The position numbers were made by a program, and so were the translations under genes. Below the pieces are notes generated by a model. It was given only the letters and a program-made list of their open reading frames with translations, ran no database searches and had not been told where the DNA came from. Shown piece after piece: positions 27,170 through 34,250 of a DNA stretch of 64,000 nt; within the stretch, counting starts at the first letter, position 1, and each line of letters starts with the position of its first letter. This DNA comes from Accumulibacter sp. (GTDB taxonomy: Bacteria; Pseudomonadota; Gammaproteobacteria; Burkholderiales; Rhodocyclaceae): positions 62,001 to 126,000 of the forward strand of contig JAFLDO010000002.1 in the NCBI GenBank assembly GCA_017302455.1. Direction: 5' to 3'.

Positions 27170-28626
27170 CGCGGCGCCTCACTATCGGTCCCTTCAATCG
27201 CGTCGAAGGCGACCTCGAAGTGACGCTCGACATCGCCGATGGTCGCGTCGCTTCGGCGCAGGTCAGCTCGTCGCTCTACCGCGGCTTCGAGCACATCCTG
27301 CTCGCCAAGCACCCGCTCGACGCGCTGGTCATCGTGCCGCGCATCTGCGGCATCTGTTCGGTGTCGCAGTCGGCCGCTGCCGCCACAGCGCTGGCTGCCG
27401 CGGCTGGCGTCGATATGCCGCCGAATGGCCGCCTGGCGAGCAATCTGATCCTCGCCTGCGAAAACCTGGCCGATCATCTGACGCATTTCTACCTCTTCTT
27501 CATGCCCGACTTCGCGCGTGCCGCCTACCGCGGCTGCTCCTGGCATGCCACGACCGAACGGCGTTTCCAGGCCACCGTCGGCGAGGCGTTGCGCGAGGTG
27601 CTGCCGGCGCGCGCCGACCTGCTGCGCCTGATGGGCTATCTCGCCGGCAAGTGGCCGCACAGTCTGGCGCTGCAGCCGGGCGGCACGACGCGCGCCGTGA
27701 CGGCAACCGAGAAGGTGCGCCTGCTCGTCGTCTTGCGCGAGTTCCGCGCTTTCTTGAGCAGCACCGTCTTTGGCGACGCACTCGAGAACGTCGCCGCGAT
27801 CGGCAGCGCCGACGAACTCGCCGCCTGGGCCGAGGGCAGGCCGGGCGATCTGCCGCGTTTCCTCGAAATCGCCGGCGATCTCGATCTCGCTCGCTGCGGA
27901 CGCGCCAGCGACACCTTTCTGAGTTACGGAGCCTACGCCCATGGTGGTCGCGACGGCCAGCCGCTCTTTGCGCGCGGCGTCTGGCATGGCCAACGCCGGC
28001 CGTTCGAGGAACCGTTGATCCGCGAGGACGTGACGCATGCGTGGTTGCACGGCGACCGGCCGCTGCATCCGCGGCAAGGCGAAACGCGTCCGCTCACCGG
28101 CGAGTTTGCCGACAAGGCCAGCGCCTATACCTGGTGCAAGGCGCCGCGCTACGACGGACGCATCGTCGAGACCGGCGCCCTGGCTCGCCAGATGGTCGCC
28201 GGGCAGCCGCTCGTGCGCGCGCTGGTGGCGGCGGAAGGCGGCAGCGTTCTGGCGCGGGTCGTCGCCCGGCTGCTCGAACTCGCCCTGGTGGTGCCGGCGA
28301 TGGAAGGCTGGGTACGCGCCCTGACACCGGGCGAAGCCTTCTGCCATGCCTGGCAGTTGCCCGATCAGGCGAGTGGCGTCGGCCTCGTCGAAGCCGCGCG
28401 CGGATCTCTCGGCCACTGGCTGCGCATCGAAGGCGGCAAGATCGCCGGCTACCAGATCATCGCCCCGACCACCTGGAACTTCTCGCCACGCGACGCGGCG
28501 GGAGTTCCCGGCGCGCTCGAGCAGGCGCTCGTCGGGCTGCCGGTGGGCGAGGACGAAAGGGTGCCGCTGGCCGTCCAGCACGTCGTGCGGTCGTTCGATC
28601 CGTGCATGGTGTGCACGGTGCACTGA
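27166..28626 (+). CDS. hoxC: H2-sensing regulatory hydrogenase, large subunit HoxC
   Basis: 486 residues from the GTG at 27166, which overlaps the hoxB stop. Nickel ligands are RICGIC (Cys61, Cys64) and FDPCMVC (Cys480, Cys483). The protein ends right after, at TVH, so no C-terminal peptide exists for protease cleavage; this is the hallmark of regulatory hydrogenases as opposed to energy-converting ones. NRVEGDLEV at the N-terminus is also conserved. In Ralstonia hoxJ follows here; in this window the next genes are unrelated. Confidence 0.94.
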   Translation: MTRRLTIGPFNRVEGDLEVTLDIADGRVASAQVSSSLYRGFEHILLAKHPLDALVIVPRICGICSVSQSAAAATALAAAAGVDMPPNGRLASNLILACENLADHLTHFYLFFMPDFARAAYRGCSWHATTERRFQATVGEALREVLPARADLLRLMGYLAGKWPHSLALQPGGTTRAVTATEKVRLLVVLREFRAFLSSTVFGDALENVAAIGSADELAAWAEGRPGDLPRFLEIAGDLDLARCGRASDTFLSYGAYAHGGRDGQPLFARGVWHGQRRPFEEPLIREDVTHAWLHGDRPLHPRQGETRPLTGEFADKASAYTWCKAPRYDGRIVETGALARQMVAGQPLVRALVAAEGGSVLARVVARLLELALVVPAMEGWVRALTPGEAFCHAWQLPDQASGVGLVEAARGSLGHWLRIEGGKIAGYQIIAPTTWNFSPRDAAGVPGALEQALVGLPVGEDERVPLAVQHVVRSFDPCMVCTVH

Positions 28627-28728
28627 CCATAATCTGTGAGGACAACAGCGCGAGGGTCGGCAGACCGGTTCGCTGCTGGTACAGTAGATACAACGTCGAC
28701 GCACGCTTGATTGATCTGAAGAAAACCG

Positions 28729-28971
28729 ATGACATTGGCCGAAATGATCTACGAACGCAGCCAGCGACTCCCCGAACCCGCCGCACGCGAGGCGCTCGAC
28801 TTCATCGAGTTCCTGGCGCAGCGCTACGGCGTGGCTCCCCAGGGAAAAGGGGAAGAACTGGCTCCAGCGCAGCGCGAAGCGCTCGAACGCTTGTCTGTCA
28901 TTCGAGTCCCCTTCGGCGGCGCTAAGCCCATCCTGAGTCGGGACTCGTTCTACGACGACGTCAGGGCCTGA
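28729..28971 (+). CDS. VapB-like antitoxin (DUF2281-type)
   Basis: 80 residues. The opening MTLAEMIYERSQRLPEPAAREALDF is written here only in part (MTLAEMIYERSQ, then EALDFIEFLAQRYG), a pattern seen in small antitoxins paired with PIN toxins. The C-terminal part ending FYDDVRA resembles a toxin-binding tail. It is followed after one base by a PIN-domain start that is broken. Orphan antitoxin status is inferred. It begins 102 bases after hoxC, where hoxJ would be expected. Confidence 0.65.
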   Translation: MTLAEMIYERSQRLPEPAAREALDFIEFLAQRYGVAPQGKGEELAPAQREALERLSVIRVPFGGAKPILSRDSFYDDVRA

Positions 28972-28972
28972 A

Positions 28973-29287
28973 ATGGCGCCTTTTCTGGACAGCAAGTTGG
29001 TGCTCTATGCGCTTGGCGATGACGAACGCAAACGCGCTATTGCCTGCGCGCTGTTTACCAGGCAGCCGACGATTTCCACGCAGGTGATCAATGAGTGCCG
29101 AGGAGACTCTGGGTGGCACCTTGGCGATCGAAGACCATCACGAGCCGATGCAGGGTCGGGTCGGCGTCCACTTCGCCCGGTTACGACCGTCCCGGGACGA
29201 TGTCCAGCAGCCGGGGGACGATGTCCTTTGAGCACGGTCTCGGCGAGCCCGTCATTGAGTGGCGGCGGCGCCACGAAGAAGGGGTGA
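28973..29287 (+). pseudogene. 5' fragment of a VapC-type PIN toxin
   Basis: The first 42 codons (to about 29098) read as a PIN domain start: FLDSKLVLYALGDDERKRA and ISTQVINEC, with the first acidic residue (Asp6) and Glu41 in the usual places. After that the frame stays open to 29287 but the sequence is no longer PIN-like, and the later acidic active-site residues are missing. The toxin is therefore broken while its antitoxin gene is intact. A second, different PIN fragment (3' part only) lies at 32970-33200. Confidence 0.72.
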
Positions 29288-29523
29288 ACGAGGGCATCAT
29301 TGGCCCAGTAGTCGGTGGTGCCCCGCGACACTTTGATGTGCCCGTTTCCCATCAGGCTGGCCAGCGCGAATCTTCGGTTGGCTCCGTCTCCTGTCGCTTG
29401 CGAAAAATCGTTGTTCTCGCCGACGAAATAGGTTTCCTGGCCGTCATTCTCCGGAATCGCCAATCCTTCTCCCACCTTCCGCGCACCATCAGGAAAACCC
29501 GGAAGCCACGACTGTCTCAACAC
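29005..29523 (-). pseudogene. Relic of an unrecognised repeated gene (copy A)
   Basis: A frame starting at 29523 encodes protein-like sequence for roughly 95 residues (LPGFPDGARKVGEGLAI, then ANRRFALASLMGNGHIK). The rest is low-quality and runs over the PIN fragment on the other strand. Part of it (29421-29502) is repeated at 32879-32960. The FALASLM-type segment is faintly reminiscent of the N-terminal region of helix-turn-helix transposase-like proteins, but I cannot name the family. It is treated as a truncated relic. The interval 29524-29659 shows no clear gene, though the minus frame there ends in protein-like IQEFETTLDSFSS. Confidence 0.45.
29421..29503. repeat. 83-bp direct repeat, copy A
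   Basis: It matches 32879-32961 at about 69 of 83 positions counted by eye, in the same orientation. Both copies encode, on the minus strand, DGA(R/Q)K(V/M)GEGLAI. The pair flanks the 997-residue membrane protein gene. Confidence 0.8.
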
Positions 29524-29659
29524 CTTCGCACTCCTTGGCTACGTGAGGCGCCAGATCATGTCCAGAGCAAGCTGTCGCTCGGTGGAGGAAAAGGAGTCAA
29601 GTGTTGTCTCGAATTCCTGAATTCCACCTCCATACCCCGCCGAGATCCGGAAAGCTGAA

Positions 29660-32653
29660 CTATCTGGCTGCGGTATCCGCAACCAGCGGGCCGCGCCAGC
29701 CAAGGTTGCGTGCCTGCGCAAGGACAAGCTCCATAAGTAGAGGGGCCGCTCCACGGCCATCCTGCACGGCGGACAACGGGTAATCTTCTGCGGTTCGCAG
29801 GAAGCCCTCTCTGTCGTTGGTGGCAAGACGGGCGCTGAGATCCGCAAGCAGCAGTATCTCCAGGGGAGGGCCCGCTAGTTCGGATCCCTCCGCTGCCAGG
29901 ATGCCGCCGGCTCGCTTGGCAGTAGCTGGCCAATCACGCATGCTGAGCGCGTGGAGAAACGCCACCCACCTGCCCACACGTGTTCCTGGCTCGTTGCACG
30001 GAGAGGCTGAACCTATCCCTGACCACACGGCGTCGATCTCCCGAGAAGTCAGCGAAGGGTGCGTTCTTCGGGACAAGTCGAGGAGCGCGAAGATTTTGGC
30101 TGTTGCCATGCGTTCGCAATCATGCCCCTCACGGATCGTCGCCAGGCTCGACCAGAACGCCACGGGCAAGGATGCGGATGTACGTCCTTCGAGCAGGTAA
30201 TCGCGGATCTGCTGCGCCACGTGTGCATTGTCAGAGTTGTCAAAAAAGGTGCTGGCGCCAACCGGACCCGGTTCGGGCTCCCGCCGAAGTTGTAGGGCTT
30301 CCAGTACAGGAACGGGATAGTCACCGAGATCAGCCAGCGGGAGGGCGTCCAGTTTGCTGAGAAAGCGATAGCGGGCTGCATTCTGATCGACAAAGGGAAA
30401 ATAATCGGAGTTTTTCGGCACCCCACGTACGGCCAACATCGGTGACCACAACGCCTTGCTGCCGACCAGACGCAGGGCGATGTCGGCGCGGCCGGCGATG
30501 CCCAGACGGTCCAGTTCACTGCGGACGGCCGGTTCGTCGAGAAGTCGATAGTCAGGAGGCGCAATGGTTCCCGAAGGGCGAGCCACGACCAGCAGATCGA
30601 AATTGTCCGTGGCATATACGCGGTAGTCCGCAAAGACGCTGTCCAGTGCGCCCACTACGGAAGCCACGATGGGAATCGAGGTCTCATACATCTGCAGCCA
30701 CTGGACGAACAATCCTTCGGATGATAGGTGGCGCGTGACGTGCCGGTAAAACTCTTCCGAGAACAGCGATGCAACGCCAGAAACCCAAGGATTGGAGGGC
30801 TCCGACACGATCAGGTCGTAGCGCACGCTGTGACTCGAGAAATGCGCTCTGGCGTCGTCGATGAAGATCTTGCTGCGCGGGTCGTTGAAGGCTCGCGGTA
30901 CACGCGCCTCGAAACCAATGCGTGCCAACCTGACCATCTCCGGCTCGATCTCAATGGTGTCGACGCGCTGAACCTGCGGAAAGGCGAGCAGCATGTGCGT
31001 CGTCATTCCCGAACCGAAGCCGATGTTGGCCACCGTCCTGGCCTGTGGGGTGTGTAGCATGGGAATCACCGCTGCCATCGCCATCGTCATTTCGTCTGGC
31101 GACGGAGCACCTTGGCCGCTGACGTTGATTGTGGCATCCGTCTTGCCGTTGGTGGTGATCTCGACATGGCCTCTGCCGTCGCGAAGCAGGCCGATCGAGG
31201 CCGTCTTGCCGTCCTTCCAGTGCAGAATCTCGACGCCCTCTGGCACCGTGGCCGTGGCATGGCGAAAGACGCCGCCGGCCATCCGGTGCGCGTCGAACTC
31301 TACACTGGCCAGGCACGCAAGCCAGGCCAATGAAAAAGCGGTGAGCCAACCGTAGCGGCGCCGCGCCGTCGTCTTCGCGAACGCGCCGGCGATGAGATAG
31401 AGCCCGAGGGCGCCGTCCAGCAGCGTGCCGAAGAGTACCAGCCCCTTGAGACCGACGGCTGGCAGGACGAGGTGTACGGCAGTGATCACCCCGACGATCG
31501 CGCCCAGCGTGTTTGCGGCATAGACCTGGCCGATGGCGCGCTCGCCGCAGCGGCTGCGCCACAGAATCAGGGTCAGCAGCGGCAGAGTCATGCCGGCGCA
31601 GAACGTCGCCGGCAGCATTACAAGCATGGCGATCGCGTGCCCGGTCAGGGAGAACATCACGTAGCCGCTATCGGTGCGGCTCAGACCCTGCATCGCCGCC
31701 GCCATGATGTCGAACGAGTGGTTGTAAAAGGGCAGGGTGGCCAGCGCGAGACTCCCCATCACCAGTTGCACGATGCCCAGAAACAGCTTCGGATTCGGCA
31801 GCGTATCGATGCGTCTGCGAATCCACAGGCCGCCCAAGGCAAGGCCGAGAATGAAGGCGGCGAGCATCAGTTCGAACGAGTGCGTCGAGGCGCCCAGGAC
31901 CATGCTGAGCATGCGGATCCACGCGATCTCATAGCAGAACGACGCAGCGCCGGTAATGGCGGCGGCCCAAAGTATCCAGCGCAGACCCTCGCCGTCGGCG
32001 ACATCCTTCTGAATGCCCGGGGTGGCGATCGCTTCCTTCTCCCCGAACTTGACCAAGCCGAGCACGAGAAACGCGAGGCCGACGTTGATCGAGCCGGCAA
32101 CGAGCAGGGTGCCCGGCAGGCCAACCGCCGAAATGAGCCAGAAACCCGACCACAACACGCCAATGACTGCCCCGATGCTGTTGGCAAAGTAGAGCAGCGA
32201 TACCGTCCCACCGCTTGCCTTCTGGTCGAGGCGCAGAACGCCACCGCTGATCAGTGGGAAGGTGGCGCCGAGCAGCAGCGACTGCGGCAGGATCAGCAGC
32301 GTGGCGAGAGTCAACTTCGTCGCCATGCTTGCCGCACCGGGCTCCATCGCAGGTAGAACAGCGTCGAAGAGGAGACGGGTACTCGCCTCGAACAGGGGCT
32401 GAAAGACGATAGCGATTATGCCGATCGCGAGTTCGACGGCGGCGTAGGCCAGCAACAGGCTGCGCAAGCGCTGCGAGACGCGTGACGCCAGCCATGAGCC
32501 TACCGCCATGCCACCCATGAAGATGGCCAATACCAGTGTTTGTGCGAAGGCAGCGTGGCCAAGGATCAGCTTGACATAGTGGCTCCACACCGACTCGTAG
32601 ATCAGTCCCGAAATACCCGAAAGGGCGAAGACGAGCGCGTAGATACGGACCAT
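29660..32653 (-). CDS. Large polytopic membrane protein with spermidine-synthase-like domain
   Basis: 997 residues. The N-terminal ~440 residues hold about 12-14 membrane helices in two similar blocks (both containing SG(L)IYE- or CYEIAW-type starts and ANSIGAVIGV / ANTLGAIVGV repeats). A Rossmann-fold spermidine-synthase-like domain follows (about 485-700: VANIGFGSGMTTH, IEIEPEMVRLAR, DDARAHF, VSEPSNPWVSG). The last ~280 residues are soluble and unrecognised. Such fused proteins are known, but the substrate is unknown; the SAM/decarboxy-SAM pocket looks retained. It sits alone between two copies of an 83-bp repeat, which suggests transfer or insertion. Confidence 0.78.
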   Translation of the reverse strand: MVRIYALVFALSGISGLIYESVWSHYVKLILGHAAFAQTLVLAIFMGGMAVGSWLASRVSQRLRSLLLAYAAVELAIGIIAIVFQPLFEASTRLLFDAVLPAMEPGAASMATKLTLATLLILPQSLLLGATFPLISGGVLRLDQKASGGTVSLLYFANSIGAVIGVLWSGFWLISAVGLPGTLLVAGSINVGLAFLVLGLVKFGEKEAIATPGIQKDVADGEGLRWILWAAAITGAASFCYEIAWIRMLSMVLGASTHSFELMLAAFILGLALGGLWIRRRIDTLPNPKLFLGIVQLVMGSLALATLPFYNHSFDIMAAAMQGLSRTDSGYVMFSLTGHAIAMLVMLPATFCAGMTLPLLTLILWRSRCGERAIGQVYAANTLGAIVGVITAVHLVLPAVGLKGLVLFGTLLDGALGLYLIAGAFAKTTARRRYGWLTAFSLAWLACLASVEFDAHRMAGGVFRHATATVPEGVEILHWKDGKTASIGLLRDGRGHVEITTNGKTDATINVSGQGAPSPDEMTMAMAAVIPMLHTPQARTVANIGFGSGMTTHMLLAFPQVQRVDTIEIEPEMVRLARIGFEARVPRAFNDPRSKIFIDDARAHFSSHSVRYDLIVSEPSNPWVSGVASLFSEEFYRHVTRHLSSEGLFVQWLQMYETSIPIVASVVGALDSVFADYRVYATDNFDLLVVARPSGTIAPPDYRLLDEPAVRSELDRLGIAGRADIALRLVGSKALWSPMLAVRGVPKNSDYFPFVDQNAARYRFLSKLDALPLADLGDYPVPVLEALQLRREPEPGPVGASTFFDNSDNAHVAQQIRDYLLEGRTSASLPVAFWSSLATIREGHDCERMATAKIFALLDLSRRTHPSLTSREIDAVWSGIGSASPCNEPGTRVGRWVAFLHALSMRDWPATAKRAGGILAAEGSELAGPPLEILLLADLSARLATNDREGFLRTAEDYPLSAVQDGRGAAPLLMELVLAQARNLGWRGPLVADTAAR

Positions 32654-32878
32654 TGGGCTCTCTACCGGAACGTTTCAAGTGTCGAACGTCTTGCCGCCCG
32701 TAGCGCGCAGCAGCAAGGGTGTCTTGAAAAAAAAGCATCGGCAATCCAACGGTGCCAACGAGAGTATATGAGCCGCCACAAGGGGGCGTCAATCTTGCAT
32801 TCTGCCGCACAAACCCCTGGAAAACGTTGCCCCTCCTGAGGCTTCGGCCTCGAAATGCCTGCGGTGACGATCCCCTCC

Positions 32879-32961
32879 GCCGAAGTAGATCACCTGGCCA
32901 TACTTCTCCAGAATCGCCAATCCTTCCCCCATCTTCTGCGCACCATCAAGACAACCCGGGC
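32879..32961. repeat. 83-bp direct repeat, copy B
   Basis: Second copy of the repeat at 29421-29503. Read on the minus strand it encodes PGCLDGAQKMGEGLAILEK and then GQVIYFGGG, clearly related to copy A (PGFPDGARKVGEGLAI). No long reading frame continues from it, so it is a relic. The remainder of 32654-32878 shows nothing recognisable. Confidence 0.8.
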
Positions 32962-32969
32962 AACAGTGA

Positions 32970-33200
32970 GAGCTTCTCGCTGACTACTTGCCGTATTGCA
33001 TCACTCTGTGCATTCCTGACCCTGCTCTCGAAGTCCCCGCGTGTCGCGAGACTTTCGATCTGCCCTTCTTGCGATTGGCTATGGCAGGTCGGGCGGATGC
33101 TCTGGTCACGGGGGATCAGGATCTGCTCAGTGTTGGTGATTCGTTTGGCTGTCCCATCGTGACCGCCGAGCAATTCCTGATGCCGCTGGCGATCAAGTGA
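32970..33200 (+). pseudogene. 3' fragment of a PIN-domain toxin (PIN_3-like)
   Basis: From just after a stop codon at 32967, 76 codons read ELLADYLPYC, then PACRETFDLPFLRLAMAGRAD, ALVTGDQDLLSVG and PIVTAEQFL. This is the C-terminal half of a VapC-like PIN domain, including the D-x3-F-L and TGDxDL active-site segments. The N-terminal half is missing; the upstream boundary is the 83-bp repeat. It belongs to a different PIN subfamily from the 5' fragment at 28973, so the two are not halves of one gene. Confidence 0.72.
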
Positions 33201-33246
33201 TTCTCGAAATGCGTAGCGTCGCTGGTGCCGGGCATTACCTTTGGGC

Positions 33247-33421
33247 GGATTTCGTTGCACTGCAGCGGACGCTCGAAGACGGATTCGACGTGTCCTCTGC
33301 GTTCGGCGGCGACGAGGCGCAGCGGATCATGAAGACCGAGTGGGTGAAGAGAAGAGCCTTGTTTGCGACCAGCGCCTGCCGGCAATCCGCAAGAGCGGCC
33401 CGAAGTGACGCGGCGCCTCAC
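33247..33421 (+). pseudogene. Chimeric remnant: hoxA fragment joined to the hoxB/hoxC junction
   Basis: 33247-33380 matches hoxA (about 24770-24900; it still encodes LQRTLEDGFDV and EEAQRIM-like EAQRIMKTEWV). From 33381 it matches the end of hoxB and start of hoxC (27143-27178, AATCCGCAAGAGCGGCCCGA). The switch occurs at GCCGGCAAT (33378-33386), where hoxA (24899-24907) and hoxB (27139-27147) both carry GCCGGGAAT. This fits a 2,240-bp deletion between 9-bp repeats inside a second copy of hoxABC. Orientation is the same as the parent genes. Confidence 0.85.
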
Positions 33422-33765
33422 GCTTTGACCCGCAGGCGATTGAGTCAGCTACAGGCTTTCCTACGCTACACCCGCAAGGCATGGGTTGAAGGCCCGACTA
33501 GACCCTGCTGGCGTATATGGTATGGCCTGGCGGCAGTTCGCCAGTGCGGCTCATTTCTGCCTGCCTGCGGGCGACGCCCGCGATGATGCTTGCATCGCAA
33601 GAGCGTGGCCGGGGACTCTGAGCTCGCTATCGCCTTGGCGCTGGGCCGGAGTTTCCTGTCGGATGTCGATCTGGCTTGACTTGGCTTGGCGGCATTACAG
33701 CTAGACACTGGCCGCTACTGTATTGGCAGTGTTGCTAGGCCGTCTGCAACTTGCGGATCTGTCTG
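33422..33765. other. Non-coding or unrecognised stretch between hox remnant and tRNA genes
   Basis: 344 bases. Short frames on both strands show no recognisable domain. A small GC-rich inverted repeat (GCGGGCGACGCCCGC) lies near 33568. No terminator follows the tRNA pair on the minus strand. Given the neighbours this is probably further decayed sequence. Confidence 0.5.
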
Positions 33766-33841
33766 TGGTGGGGCGTCAGAGACTCGAACTCTGGACCTAC
33801 GGATTAAGAGTCCGCTGCTCTACCGACTGAGCTAACGCCCC
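33766..33841 (-). tRNA. tRNA-Lys(CTT)
   Basis: 76 nt including an encoded CCA. The acceptor stem GGGGCGT/ACGCCCC pairs fully. The D-arm TAGCTCAGTCGGTAGAGC, anticodon loop CTCTTAA (anticodon CTT) and T-arm GTTCGAGTC are canonical. It is the second of two tRNA-Lys genes and lies 52 bases downstream of the other on the same strand, so both are probably co-transcribed. Confidence 0.96.
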
Positions 33842-33893
33842 AACGTGATGGCAAGTAATCAACAACAACAAGAAACGGCTTGTCTGCCGGGTT

Positions 33894-33969
33894 TGGTGGG
33901 TCGGGTGGGATTCGAACCCACGACCAATGGATTAAAAGTCCACTGCTCTACCGACTGAGCTACCAACCC
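33894..33969 (-). tRNA. tRNA-Lys(TTT)
   Basis: 76 nt including CCA. The acceptor stem GGGTTGG/CCGACCC has one G-T pair; the anticodon loop is CTTTTAA (anticodon TTT) and the T-loop GTTCGAATC. A consensus promoter lies immediately upstream. With tRNA-Lys(CTT) it supplies both lysine isoacceptors from one locus. Confidence 0.96.
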
Positions 33970-33982
33970 GAAAAGCCGGCGG

Positions 33983-34011
33983 ATTATAGGCAAGGGACTG
34001 ATGCCTGTCAA
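33983..34011 (-). promoter_or_regulatory. Consensus sigma-70 promoter of the tRNA-Lys pair
   Basis: On the minus strand TTGACA (34006-34011), a 17-base spacer and TATAAT (33983-33988) match both consensus hexamers exactly. The start would fall about seven bases before the tRNA-Lys(TTT) 5' end. This is the strongest promoter visible in the window. Confidence 0.92.
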
Positions 34012-34191
34012 GGAACGCCAACGCTCGCGACTGCTCTCCCTGCAACATTCCGGAGCTCTCACCAGCCAAATCGCAGTCGCCATCCCAGGGGCATGACGTG
34101 GGATCGACTCGACGCGCGGCCGAGGCGCATGCGGTGGCCGGTTTTCGTCGTCGGGAGCCGACAGCTGCCGAGCGCATGATGGGTATCCCCC

Positions 34192-34220
34192 AAAAAAAGG
34201 GGGCGCCGCAAGGGCGCCCC
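34192..34220 (-). terminator. Rho-independent terminator after amtB
   Basis: An 8-bp stem (GGCGCCCC at 34213-34220 with GGGGCGCC at 34200-34207) and a short loop are followed on the minus strand by seven Ts. It ends the porin-glnK-amtB transcript about 30 bases after the amtB stop. Confidence 0.88.
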
Positions 34221-34250
34221 AAGGGGAGAGTTCAGATGGGCCGGGCGGGC

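Noticed and set aside
28627-28728. Possible hoxJ remnant directly after hoxC
   Set aside because: No kinase-like peptide could be read in any frame of this short gap.
26800-28995. A 731-codon minus-strand frame opposite hoxB/hoxC
   Set aside because: Shadow of two well-supported genes; also runs through the real antitoxin start.
28973-33200. The two PIN fragments as one toxin gene split by insertion
   Set aside because: Their sequences belong to different PIN subfamilies and do not join into one domain.
28600-33800. Search for an intact insertion sequence or integrase explaining the island
   Set aside because: No transposase with catalytic motifs, no terminal inverted repeats and no target duplication were found.
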